From Candidatus Mesolinea sp. (lineage in GTDB: Bacteria > Chloroflexota > Anaerolineae > Anaerolineales > Anaerolineaceae), in contig DMCS01000022.1 of the NCBI GenBank assembly GCA_003445715.1, positions 1-9,583 on the forward strand: a stretch of DNA of 9,583 bases. Direction: 5' to 3'. A program made the translations under genes and the position numbers. Below the pieces are notes generated by a model. It ran no database searches. It saw only the letters and a list, made by a program, of their open reading frames with translations, and was not told the origin of the DNA. This document shows, one piece after another, positions 1 to 6,584 of the stretch (its first letter is position 1; the number at the start of each line of letters is the position of its first letter).

Positions 1-108
1 CCGAACGAAGTTTCATGTCTGAGATTGGTCTCAGCCTTGCTCATGGAGATTAGTGAGGAGTGGCAAATCGGAAAACATTTTTGTACTAGCAAATCATTGA
101 AATGTTAA
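1..108 (+). CDS. IS256/Mutator-family transposase, C-terminal fragment (partial at window edge)
   Basis: This is an open frame entering from the left edge and stopping at TAA 106-108, leaving 35 residues in view. It begins PNEVSCLRLVSALLMEISEE and continues WQIGKHF. The pattern Pro-Asn-x3-CLRLVSA-x3-ME-x-x-EEW-x-x-GK is what I recognise as the extreme C-terminus of Mutator/IS256 transposases, where an Asn-x3-x-LRLV helix precedes an EEW-x-TG segment. The catalytic DDE residues lie upstream of the window, so I cannot say whether the transposase is intact. The family call rests on motif memory over a short stretch; another DDE transposase is possible but less likely. Confidence 0.7.
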   Translation, partial: PNEVSCLRLVSALLMEISEEWQIGKHFCTSKSLKC

Positions 109-160
109 AAGAACGATGGGTATTTCTGACCCGAATTTACAGAAAAAAGGTTGCGTAATC
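1..160 (+). mobile_element. Right-hand end of an IS256-like insertion sequence (partial)
   Basis: The transposase tail (1-108) is followed by about 50 bp of non-coding DNA. This includes CGAATTTACAGAAAAAAGG (132-150) and TTGCGTAATC (151-160). A TTTACA-containing segment close to the end is typical of IS256-family terminal inverted repeats. The partner repeat is outside the window, so the exact boundary (about 155-165) is an inference, and no target-site duplication can be checked. Confidence 0.45.
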
Positions 161-185
161 TTTTCAACACCCTTCACACAGGTTT

Positions 186-214
186 TTGAGTTTTCAAATT
201 ATATAGGTTATTAT
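186..214 (+). promoter_or_regulatory. Probable sigma70-type promoter of ppk2
   Basis: TTGAGT (186-191) and TATTAT (209-214) are separated by 17 bp, a good match to housekeeping -35/-10 spacing. Transcription would start near 221 and leave a leader of about 90 nt before the preferred ppk2 start at 310. A small dyad, TTTGA-GTTT-TCAAA (185-198), overlaps the -35 element. Confidence 0.55.
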
Positions 215-227
215 GATAAAATCATAA
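211..227. promoter_or_regulatory. Perfect 7-bp dyad over the ppk2 -10 region (candidate operator)
   Basis: TTATGAT-AAA-ATCATAA is a perfect inverted repeat with a 3-nt centre. It overlaps the proposed -10 box and the predicted start point. A repressor site here would control ppk2. The sequence does not match a Pho box that I recognise, and AT-rich dyads can arise by chance near promoters. Confidence 0.35.
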
Positions 228-309
228 GTGTGGCTCCCTGATGGATTGTCCGTCGTCAATGGAATTGAAGCAGCAAAAATGTTCTAAGTTGGATCAAGGA
301 GAGGGCAAT

Positions 310-1182
310 ATGACTAAAGATGATAACAAATCGAAGACAAAAAACAAGCTCGGCAAAGCAGAGGAAGTGATTGTTAAAGAGCCAAAGAAACCGCAATCAA
401 AACTGTCCAAGAAGGAATACGAAGCCGAGCTACAAAAACTGCAGGTCGAGTTGATTAAACTGCAAGCCTGGATCAAAGAAAAAGGCTTGAAAGTGGTGGT
501 TCTCTTTGAAGGCAGGGATGCTGCTGGAAAAGGGGGCACGATTAAGCGCATTACCGAAAAGCTTAACCCCCGCATTGTGCGTGTGGTCGCCTTACCCGTG
601 CCTACCGAGCGGGAAAAGACACAATGGTACTTCCAGCGCTACGTGCAGCATCTGCCCGCTGCCGGGGAAATGGTTCTCTTTGACCGCAGCTGGTATAACC
701 GCGCTGGAGTAGAACGTGTGATGGGCTTTTGCACAGAAGACGAAGTCTTAGAGTTTTTCCGCTCCGTGCCAGAGTTCGAAAACATGCTCATTCGCTCGGG
801 GATTATCTTGATCAAATATTGGTTTTCGGTGAGTGATGAGGAACAGGAACGCCGCTTCCGAGCGCGCATCGATGATATCACCCGCCGTTGGAAACTCAGT
901 CCCATGGATATGGCATCGCGCACAAAGTGGGTGGAATACTCCAAAGCCAAAGATGAGATGTTCCGCTACACAGATACCAAGCAGTCGCCTTGGTACGTAG
1001 TCAACTCGGATGATAAAAGAATCGCCCGTTTGAGCTGTATCAGCCACCTGCTTTCAATGATCCCTTACGAAGACCTGACTCCCGAGCCAATTGTGCTTCC
1101 GCCCCGGCAGCGCGATGACACTTACGTCCGTCCGCCGATAGAAACACAGACTTTTGTGCCTGAATATAAAATCAATAAATGA
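310..1182 (+). CDS. ppk2: Polyphosphate kinase 2 (PPK2 family)
   Basis: PPK2 transfers phosphate between polyphosphate and nucleoside di- or monophosphates in the cytoplasm. The protein has 290 residues from this start. After a Lys-rich tail and a helical segment (about 34-58) comes the P-loop GRDAAGKGG (68-76), then Walker B with the family motif FDRSWYNRAG beginning at F124 (Asp125-Arg126). An Arg-rich lid follows (RRFRARIDD, then RRWKLSPMD), and near the end are W-Y-V-V and S-DDKR. This is the usual single-domain PPK2 layout, probably class I (ADP/GDP-phosphorylating); class assignment by eye is uncertain. ATG 310 is chosen over the in-frame ATG 241 because AAGGAGAGGG (296-305) is an excellent ribosome site before 310 and nothing comparable precedes 241. 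The gene is monocistronic and converges on tatD with an 18-bp gap. Confidence 0.92.
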   Translation: MTKDDNKSKTKNKLGKAEEVIVKEPKKPQSKLSKKEYEAELQKLQVELIKLQAWIKEKGLKVVVLFEGRDAAGKGGTIKRITEKLNPRIVRVVALPVPTEREKTQWYFQRYVQHLPAAGEMVLFDRSWYNRAGVERVMGFCTEDEVLEFFRSVPEFENMLIRSGIILIKYWFSVSDEEQERRFRARIDDITRRWKLSPMDMASRTKWVEYSKAKDEMFRYTDTKQSPWYVVNSDDKRIARLSCISHLLSMIPYEDLTPEPIVLPPRQRDDTYVRPPIETQTFVPEYKINK

Positions 1183-1200
1183 GTGGAGTTCCAGCTGAAA

Positions 1201-2016
1201 TTAGTTTTCGGTTGAAAGGCGATTGCTCAAGTTAAACAGGGCAACAGCGTTTTGGGTGGTGATTTTACCGACATCTGCAAGGCTGCGGTTGTGCAGGCGG
1301 GCGATTTCAGCTGCAATCAAGGGGATGTAGACAGGTTCGTTGCGCTTCCCGCGGTGCGGGTGGGGCGTGAGGAAGGGAGCGTCTGTTTCCAGCAGAATCT
1401 TTTCTAAGGGCAGCCCGGCTGCAACCGCGCGCCGCTCAGCGCCGTTATGATAGGTTACTGGTCCGCCAAGACCGAAAACAAAATTCAGTTCAGCCAGTTC
1501 CAAAGCCTCATCTAAGCTGCCCGTATAGGCGTGCAGCACGCCCGGGAATTGCTTGAGGCGGCTATTTGCCGGCAAGTTATGCTGCCAATCGTGCAGGATC
1601 GGGACAAGATCTTGGGAAGCATCGCGGTTATGGATGATTACGGGCAGTTCACAGCGGGCAGCTAAGTCTAATTGGGCTAAGAAGGCTTCGCGTTGCTGTG
1701 CAGGCTCTGAATAATCGCGATAGTAATCTAACCCAATTTCACCAATCGCAATGAATGCGTGCGTTTTTGCCAGTTCTGAAAGACGCTCTAAATCTCCTTC
1801 TGCCATGCTGCTGACGTAATTGGGATGAATCCCGCTCGCCGCGAAGATAAACCCGGGGTGCTCTTGTGAGAGACCCAAGGCAGCTTTGGCTGAAGCCAAG
1901 TCAATGCTGGGGTTAATCAGGAAGTCGAGGCCAGCTTGTTTAGCACGCTCCAGAACTTCGGTACGGTCCGGGTCGTAATCTTCAAAATCGATGTGACAGT
2001 GTGTATCGCAAAACAT
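1201..2016 (-). CDS. tatD: TatD-family metal-dependent hydrolase (3'-5' DNase)
   Basis: The 271-residue protein is a TIM-barrel metallohydrolase of the TatD/YcfH type, a cytosolic Mg-dependent exonuclease or deoxyribonuclease family linked to DNA repair. The complete metal-ligand set is visible: DTHCHID (His6, His8), GEIGLDYY (Glu93), IIHNRDA (His129), HAYTG (His162) and ETDAPFLTP (Asp212). GIHP (62-65) and RGKRNEP are also family signatures. Length is normal for the family (about 250-270). ATG 2016 is preceded by GCGGAGC at good spacing. The gene stands alone on the minus strand, back to back with the trmI operon and convergent with ppk2. Its physiological substrate cannot be read from sequence, so the symbol denotes family rather than proven orthology. 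Confidence 0.93.
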   Translation of the reverse strand: MFCDTHCHIDFEDYDPDRTEVLERAKQAGLDFLINPSIDLASAKAALGLSQEHPGFIFAASGIHPNYVSSMAEGDLERLSELAKTHAFIAIGEIGLDYYRDYSEPAQQREAFLAQLDLAARCELPVIIHNRDASQDLVPILHDWQHNLPANSRLKQFPGVLHAYTGSLDEALELAELNFVFGLGGPVTYHNGAERRAVAAGLPLEKILLETDAPFLTPHPHRGKRNEPVYIPLIAAEIARLHNRSLADVGKITTQNAVALFNLSNRLSTEN

Positions 2017-2046
2017 GGTTGCTCCGCTTGTGGCAGAATTATACCC

Positions 2047-2075
2047 ATTATGGTTCGAATGGTCAGTTTTGTCAA
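2047..2075 (-). promoter_or_regulatory. Probable promoter of tatD
   Basis: On the minus strand a perfect -35 TTGACA (2075-2070) is followed after 17 bp by CATAAT (2052-2047), one base from consensus. A second -10-like TATAAT lies at 2043-2038. Transcription would start close to the tatD ATG, giving a leader of only about 20-30 nt. Confidence 0.6.
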
Positions 2076-2252
2076 AAAGAAACTAAGTGAGAAGTAGTGG
2101 TGCTTCATGTGGGACGTAAGCTGGCAAAATGATGTTATGATTGTGTCCGTTGCGAAAATTAACAGTGACATTGATGCGCATGATATGTTCAACACAAATT
2201 AAAGACTCTGCTTGATGAGCAGGCGCGCAAATTTTACGATTATAGGAAACTT
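2076..2252. other. Divergent intergenic region between tatD and the trmI operon
   Basis: No gene is supported here. The stretch must hold the promoter of the 2253-3927 operon, but no single box pair is convincing; TTAACA (2159-2164) with GATATG after 17 bp is the best plus-strand candidate. A short hairpin, CTGCT-TGATG-AGCAG (2208-2222), lies in the likely leader without a U-tract, so it is not a standard terminator. Confidence 0.35.
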
Positions 2253-2519
2253 ATGAACATTGTAACGATACTTTTTGGCTGGCTTATGGCAACTCTCTTG
2301 GGGGCTCTCTTTCATCTTTGGCGTGATGGCGGATTTTGGAAGTTGCTGCTCTATATTGGCTTGAGCTGGGCTGGTTTTTGGTTAGGGAATATGGCTGCTG
2401 GTGCTTGGGGAGTGAAATTCCTCTTGGTTGGCGGGCTTAACCTCGGTTTGGCTTTGGTTGGCAGCCTGGTTTTCCTCTTTGTGGGGCATTGGGTCAGCCA
2501 AGTGGGGGCAGCTGCATGA
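2253..2519 (+). CDS. Small hypothetical membrane protein (three predicted helices)
   Basis: I do not recognise this 88-residue protein. It is almost wholly hydrophobic and rich in Gly, Leu and Trp, with three likely membrane segments at about residues 1-22, 30-50 and 54-80. A short polar turn (HLWRDGGFWK) separates the first two. There is no signal-peptide cleavage site and no catalytic motif. ATG 2253 is preceded by AGGAAA at about 5 nt spacing, which makes it a credible real gene rather than a chance frame. It is the first gene of an operon: its stop codon overlaps the start of trmI by 4 nt (ATGA), so the two are probably translationally coupled. Proteins of this kind are often annotated as DUF membrane proteins. 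Function is unknown. Confidence 0.8.
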   Translation: MNIVTILFGWLMATLLGALFHLWRDGGFWKLLLYIGLSWAGFWLGNMAAGAWGVKFLLVGGLNLGLALVGSLVFLFVGHWVSQVGAAA

Positions 2520-3331
2520 GCTTGACTGCCCAAGCAGGCGACCTGGTGCAGCTGCAAGGGAGCGGTTTCCATAGCCACTTGGTGCGGTTAGAACCCGGAG
2601 CAGTGCTGCAAACGCATCGTGGTGTCATTAGGCATGATGATATCATCGGTCAGCCTTGGGGCTGCATGTTAAAGTCACACACCGGGCAGCCTTTTTACTT
2701 ATTTCAGCCTGGCTTGGCGGATCTCATCCGCGAGACCAAGCGCACCACGCAAATCCTCTATCCAAAAGATATTGGATATATCCTGACGGTGATGGGCGTT
2801 GGACCAGGCAGCCAGGTGTTGGAAATTGGTACTGGTTCTGGCGGGTTGACCACAGCCTTCGCTTACATGGTGGGGGAAAGCGGTAAGGTGTTCACTTATG
2901 AGCGCAATCCAGCCACGCAAAACTTGGCGGTGGCTAATCTTAGTAAAGTTGGTTTGGCTGCGCGGGTGGAATTCAAACTTGGCGATGCTGCGGAAGGTTT
3001 CTCCGAGCGAGGTATGGATGCCGCTTTTATGGACTTGCCCAATTCCTTTGACTATATCCCTTTGGCGAAGCAAAGCTTGAAGGGCGGCGGTTATCTGGGC
3101 ATGCTGGTGCCGACCGTGAATCAAGTTTCGCGCTGCTTGCAAGCACTCAAGCAGGCACAGTTTGCTTGCGTGGAAGTCTGCGAAATTTTTATGCGCTTCT
3201 TCAAGACGGATTGGGAGCGCCTGCGCCCTACTGATCGGATGGTAGCGCATACCGGTTATCTCATCTTCGGGCGTTCTGTCACGCAGGTCCTTGACGACTT
3301 ATTTGCTGGAGCAGAGGAAGAAGCAGCATGA
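2516..3331 (+). CDS. trmI: tRNA (adenine-N1)-methyltransferase, TrmI family
   Basis: The predicted role is SAM-dependent m1A methylation of tRNA, at A58 in the T-loop in characterised TrmI enzymes. The 271-residue protein has a small N-terminal beta domain (about 1-70), the linker motif YPKD (82-85), then a Rossmann methyltransferase fold: motif I VLEIGTGSGG (101-110), acidic Glu129 after strand 2, Asp157, and the active-site motif MDLP (Asp173). Near the end is RPTDRMVAHTGYL, typical of TrmI/Gcd14 proteins. The active-site loop reads DLPNSF rather than the common DLPEPW. ATG 2516 is chosen because it gives the ATGA overlap with the upstream gene and matches the family N-terminus; an upstream in-frame ATG (2489) lies inside the preceding gene. 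It is the middle gene of a three-gene operon. Confidence 0.9.
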   Translation: MSLTAQAGDLVQLQGSGFHSHLVRLEPGAVLQTHRGVIRHDDIIGQPWGCMLKSHTGQPFYLFQPGLADLIRETKRTTQILYPKDIGYILTVMGVGPGSQVLEIGTGSGGLTTAFAYMVGESGKVFTYERNPATQNLAVANLSKVGLAARVEFKLGDAAEGFSERGMDAAFMDLPNSFDYIPLAKQSLKGGGYLGMLVPTVNQVSRCLQALKQAQFACVEVCEIFMRFFKTDWERLRPTDRMVAHTGYLIFGRSVTQVLDDLFAGAEEEAA

Positions 3332-3927
3332 CCCAAACTCTGAGCCTTCCAGGTAACCTTGCCGAACGCTTAGCCAACTTACAAAGTGTTCCCAAAGGGG
3401 AATTTGAGCTTGAAAATGGGGCATCTTTTCGGGACTATAAGCCCGCGGCAGTGCTTTTACCGCTCTTATTCCATGAAAACGCATGGCATCTGCTTTATAC
3501 CCGCCGCAGTGATGGACTGATGAACCATGGCGGGCAGGTGTCCTTCCCGGGCGGGAGCTGGGAGCCTGGCGACGCGGACCTGACAGCCACAGCCCTGCGC
3601 GAGGCTTGGGAGGAGGTAGGTATCCGCCCCGAGGATGTGCAGGTGTTGGGAGCTATGCAGCCTATTGGTTTGGTGACGCACTTTGTGGTTACACCCGTTG
3701 TGGGGGAGATCCCCTGGCCATACCGTTTGAGGATTTTTGATGGAGAGGTGGCGCGCGCTTTTACGGTGCCCCTGAGTTGGCTGGCTGATCCAAGTAATTA
3801 TTATTACTCTACGCTTGTTTTCGAGGGTAAATCGTATGAGGTTGGCTACTATCAACTCTATGATGGGGAGAAGATATGGGGTGCCACTGCAAAAATTACC
3901 CAGGATTTTTTACGTTTATTAGATTAA
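3328..3927 (+). CDS. NUDIX hydrolase, NudL/CoA-diphosphatase-like
   Basis: The 199-residue protein carries the combined UPF0035 and NUDIX signature. Residues 55-76 read LLYTRRS, then HGGQVSFPGG. The NUDIX helix is ALREAWEEVGI (89-99), with Glu92, Glu95 and Glu96 as likely metal ligands. Asp82 stands where the canonical box has its first Glu, with one extra residue before Arg91, a pattern typical of the CoA-pyrophosphatase (NudL/YeaB) subfamily. Such enzymes cleave CoA or related nucleotide diphosphates and act as housecleaning enzymes. The start overlaps the trmI stop by 4 nt (ATGA), which supports co-translation. The last 32 bp overlap the 3' end of the convergent feoC. Substrate specificity is inferred from family only. 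Confidence 0.88.
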   Translation: MTQTLSLPGNLAERLANLQSVPKGEFELENGASFRDYKPAAVLLPLLFHENAWHLLYTRRSDGLMNHGGQVSFPGGSWEPGDADLTATALREAWEEVGIRPEDVQVLGAMQPIGLVTHFVVTPVVGEIPWPYRLRIFDGEVARAFTVPLSWLADPSNYYYSTLVFEGKSYEVGYYQLYDGEKIWGATAKITQDFLRLLD

Positions 3928-4177
3928 TCAGGCGGTGTCCTTTTTGCGTGACTGCCCATATTTTAGCAGTGTTCCTTGAAGCGCACATCTTTCTTGCTGG
4001 ACAGGAGCTACATTGGTAGTCACAGTTGTTTTTTACGGGTTTCAAGTAACCCTGAAGCGTTAATTCCGCGATCATTAATTGCACAAACTCTTCGCTGACA
4101 TGAAGATCACGAGCTAGTGTCGAGACACTGTGTATGCAATCACTTTCTGCAAGCAAGCGGAGAAGATCTCTCAACAT
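3896..4177 (-). CDS. feoC: FeoC-like winged-helix protein with Cys cluster
   Basis: The 93-residue protein has an N-terminal winged-helix-like part (about 1-48: LRDLLRLLAE, STLARDLHVS, VQLMIAELTLQGYLKP). A four-cysteine motif follows, Cys52-x3-Cys56-x2-Cys59-x5-Cys65, and then a short C-terminal strand region (WAVTQKGHRL). This matches the FeoC family, small proteins of the Feo system proposed to sense iron or oxygen through a labile Fe-S cluster and to protect or regulate FeoB. ATG 4177 lies 1 nt after the feoB stop, with GGGGGAT as ribosome site inside the feoB tail, so the gene is surely the last of the feo operon. It is slightly longer than enterobacterial FeoC (about 80). Whether it binds DNA, FeoB or a cluster is inference from the family. 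Its 3' end overlaps the NUDIX gene. Confidence 0.8.
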   Translation of the reverse strand: MLRDLLRLLAESDCIHSVSTLARDLHVSEEFVQLMIAELTLQGYLKPVKNNCDYQCSSCPARKMCASRNTAKIWAVTQKGHRLINLINVKNPG

Positions 4178-4178
4178 T

Positions 4179-6209
4179 TCACATCCCCCAATTTAATAAA
4201 GCAGCTAGCTGATAAACGCCCACACCCACAATCAACGAAATCGCCAATAACAGTACCATGCTAAATGCTGTCCATTTCCAAGAAGCTGTTTCTTGTTTAA
4301 TTACAGCTATGGTTGCCACACAAGGAATGAATAACATCTGTACCACCAGAAAAGATAAGCCGGCAGCCGGGGTCAGTGTTGCCCCAACCCTGGCAGCCAG
4401 TCCAATGGATTGTTCGCTCATTCCATATAGAACACCCAGGGTAGCGATGGTATTCTCCTTTGCAACAAAACTGGTCAGTAGGGCTACAATGAGACGCCAA
4501 TCATTCAGTCCCATCAGGCTGCCAAGCGGTTCTAACCAACGCCCTAACCCAGCCAGCAGGCTGTTATTTACGTTTCCATCGGGAAGCCAGGAAAACGCCC
4601 AAACAATTGTAGAAATGATCACAATGAGTACGCCTGCTTTTTTCAAAAATGCAAATATGTTTTGCCATACATACAGACCAATCGTGCGGGCATTTGGTAC
4701 ATGATAAAGCGGGATTTCCATGATGAAGGCAGTATGAGCTCCTTTAAATAAAAGCCGGTTGATTGCAATACCAACCAAGACCAGGAGGGTCAGGTTACCA
4801 ATTACCAATAACCATGTAACCAGTGCCGCTCCGGTTCCAAAAAACGCTGGCGTCAGAAATGAAACGACAGCCAATCGGGCTGCGCAAGGCACGAGCGGCA
4901 CCAGTAAAATCGTAAGCAGTCGAGCGCGGCGATCTTCAATAATTCGTGTTCCCATTACCGCAGGAATATTACAGCCAAATCCCAAAAATAATGGTAGAAA
5001 AGAGCGTCCATGCAATCCCATCCAATGCATAAAGCGATCCATCACATAGGCAGCTCTAGCCAGGTAACCTGTGTCTTCCAAAATTCCCAACACGGTAAAA
5101 AATACGATCAAAATTGGCAGAAAGGTCAATACAGTTCCTACCCCACCTATCAGCCCATCTACAACCAGACTAGAAAACCACAGCGGCGCATTTGCCAGCG
5201 CAATGCTAACCACATTCGCCAATGGAATAATGATCGCCGAGTCCAACCATTCCACAATCGGCATTGCAGCATGGTAAGTCAACCAGAATACCATGCCCAA
5301 TATGCCCAAGAGCAGAACCAACCCCCAAAATGGATGGGTAGCAATTCGATCCAAACGATCGGTTAAAACGATTGGCCCCGGTCGCGGCCGAACGACAGCG
5401 GCACGCACCATACGGGCGATCCACTCATATCGGCCTCCTGTTATGTCGAGGATGGCATCCTCATGCTGCGATAATAAGGTCTGGATACGAGGCCAAGCCT
5501 TAGGCGCTGCTCGTTCCACCATTTCCATGACCTCGCTGTCGCCTTCCAATAGTTTGAGCGCCACCCAATCTTCATGGTAAGGTTGTGGAACTTGGCCCGT
5601 GATCAAGGTGCGGATTTCCTCCAGCACAGGGCGGTGTTCAGGACGGATATCCGGGCGGTTGGGTGCTAAAGGGACTTGGCTTTCCGCTAGATTTTTTGCT
5701 GCCTCAATCAACTCTATTAAGCCCTGATTTTTAGATGCAATGATCGGTACCACTGGCACTCTCAATGCCGCTTCCAACACATTCACTTCTATGTGGAGTC
5801 CTTGCTGATTGGCCACGTCGATCATATTCAACCCCAATACGATTGGCACATCAAGAGCTAACAATTCTGCAACCAGATAGAGGTTGCGCTCAAGTAATGC
5901 TGCATTCACAATAGCAATCACAACATCAGGCTTCTCACGAATAATGAAATCGCGGGCGATACGTTCCTCCTCGGAGTTTGCCGTTAGGCTGTAAGTGCCC
6001 GGCAAGTCTACAAGATGAATCAATGTCTCGTTAAGAACCAGCTCTCCCGTTTTAAATTCAACGGTTTTTCCTGGCCAATTTCCTACATGTTGGTTTAGCC
6101 CTGTAAGCATATTAAATACAGTGGATTTTCCTACGTTGGGTTGGCCTGCTAACGCAACGGTAATGGAATTACGAGGGTGGGCTGAAGAATTTTGTTTTAG
6201 TTCGGTCAC
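4179..6209 (-). CDS. feoB: Ferrous iron transporter FeoB (GTPase permease)
   Basis: FeoB imports Fe2+ across the inner membrane. The 676-residue protein begins with a GTP-binding domain: G1 GQPNVGKS (22-29), switch I with VGNWPGKTVE (42-51), G3 DLPG (68-71), G4 NMID (128-131) and G5 ASK (158-160). A helical linker to about 290 is followed by the polytopic permease. Both gate motifs are present: LGFGCNIPA (Cys413) and LVPCAARL (Cys442). FIPCVATI (Cys630) is also conserved. The length is near the lower end for the family, without an obvious missing segment. The start is GTG 6209; the next Met is inside the G domain, and AGAGG overlapping the feoA stop is a good ribosome site. The feoA TGA and one GCC codon precede it in the same frame, so feoA and feoB are translationally linked. 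Confidence 0.96.
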   Translation of the reverse strand: MTELKQNSSAHPRNSITVALAGQPNVGKSTVFNMLTGLNQHVGNWPGKTVEFKTGELVLNETLIHLVDLPGTYSLTANSEEERIARDFIIREKPDVVIAIVNAALLERNLYLVAELLALDVPIVLGLNMIDVANQQGLHIEVNVLEAALRVPVVPIIASKNQGLIELIEAAKNLAESQVPLAPNRPDIRPEHRPVLEEIRTLITGQVPQPYHEDWVALKLLEGDSEVMEMVERAAPKAWPRIQTLLSQHEDAILDITGGRYEWIARMVRAAVVRPRPGPIVLTDRLDRIATHPFWGLVLLLGILGMVFWLTYHAAMPIVEWLDSAIIIPLANVVSIALANAPLWFSSLVVDGLIGGVGTVLTFLPILIVFFTVLGILEDTGYLARAAYVMDRFMHWMGLHGRSFLPLFLGFGCNIPAVMGTRIIEDRRARLLTILLVPLVPCAARLAVVSFLTPAFFGTGAALVTWLLVIGNLTLLVLVGIAINRLLFKGAHTAFIMEIPLYHVPNARTIGLYVWQNIFAFLKKAGVLIVIISTIVWAFSWLPDGNVNNSLLAGLGRWLEPLGSLMGLNDWRLIVALLTSFVAKENTIATLGVLYGMSEQSIGLAARVGATLTPAAGLSFLVVQMLFIPCVATIAVIKQETASWKWTAFSMVLLLAISLIVGVGVYQLAALLNWGM

Positions 6210-6212
6210 GGC

Positions 6213-6458
6213 TCACCTCTTATTCAACACCTCAACCACCACCTTTTTTGCTTCACCTCGGCCCAGAGCGACAAGCGAATCTTTAACTGCAACGATGATT
6301 GGTCCACTTCCTAAATTTTGCCATACGACCACTTCGGCGCCGATGGTGAATCCCAAGACGAGCAAGCGATTGTTAAACTCCTTGCCGCCCGAGAAATGAT
6401 GGATTAAAGCGTGTGTTCCGCTCACAAGGTCGCTCAGTGATTTTAGTTCTTGTTGCAT
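6213..6458 (-). CDS. feoA: FeoA, ferrous iron transport accessory protein
   Basis: This 81-residue SH3-like beta-barrel protein is the cytosolic partner of FeoB and modulates its activity. Typical features are the SLSDLVSG opening, the central LLVLGFTIGAEVVV (where most FeoA have a R-L-x-x-LGF-x-x-G-x-x-V pattern), GPIIVAVKDSLVALGRGEA and a C-terminal beta strand. I place the start at ATG 6458 because AAGGAAA (6473-6467) lies at correct distance. An in-frame TTG at 6476 would add 6 residues but its upstream sequence has no ribosome site. The gene ends with TGA at 6215-6213, immediately before feoB. It is separated by about 126 bp from the methyltransferase gene upstream, so the feo operon may have its own promoter. 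Confidence 0.92.
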   Translation of the reverse strand: MQQELKSLSDLVSGTHALIHHFSGGKEFNNRLLVLGFTIGAEVVVWQNLGSGPIIVAVKDSLVALGRGEAKKVVVEVLNKR

Positions 6459-6584
6459 TGCTGTAGTTTCCTTCAATGATGTAATAACATAGCGAATAAC
6501 TTATTTGGAGTAGGGCTTGATCCTCGTTCGCCTTTGACCTTCGCAACAATTGTTTCCCTGTAGTCAACCCTTTTTCTATTCACG
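6459..6584 (-). promoter_or_regulatory. Upstream region of feoABC with small palindrome
   Basis: These 126 bp hold no supported gene. On the minus strand TTGACT and TTGACG occur as possible -35 boxes but without a matching -10. Closer to feoA is the perfect palindrome AATAA-C-TTATT (6495-6505), and AATAAC is repeated directly at 6483-6488 and 6495-6500. Such AT-rich repeats could be an operator for an iron regulator, though they do not match a full Fur or DtxR consensus. Transcription might equally run through from the gene upstream. Confidence 0.3.

Noticed and set aside
241..309. Upstream ATG extending ppk2 by 23 residues
   Set aside because: There is no ribosome site before 241, whereas a strong AAGGAGAGGG precedes ATG 310; the extra residues look like translated leader.
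1183..1200. Bidirectional terminator between ppk2 and tatD
   Set aside because: The 18-bp gap holds no convincing stem with a U-tract on either strand.
2208..2222. Hairpin CTGCT-TGATG-AGCAG as a terminator
   Set aside because: The stem is short, there is no U-tract, and it lies upstream of an operon rather than after a gene.
2699..3250. Minus-strand 183-codon open frame opposite trmI
   Set aside because: It is a shadow of trmI with no family resemblance and no ribosome site.
4258..4704. Long plus-strand open frame (148 codons) inside feoB
   Set aside because: It is antisense to the permease part of feoB, with no ribosome site and low-complexity composition; feoB is unmistakable on the other strand.
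6459..6476. TTG start extending FeoA by 6 residues
   Set aside because: The AAGGAAA ribosome site lies inside this extension at correct spacing for ATG 6458.
6373..6567. 64-codon minus-strand frame overlapping feoA and its upstream region
   Set aside because: It is out of frame with feoA, has no ribosome site or homology, and the gap is better read as regulatory.
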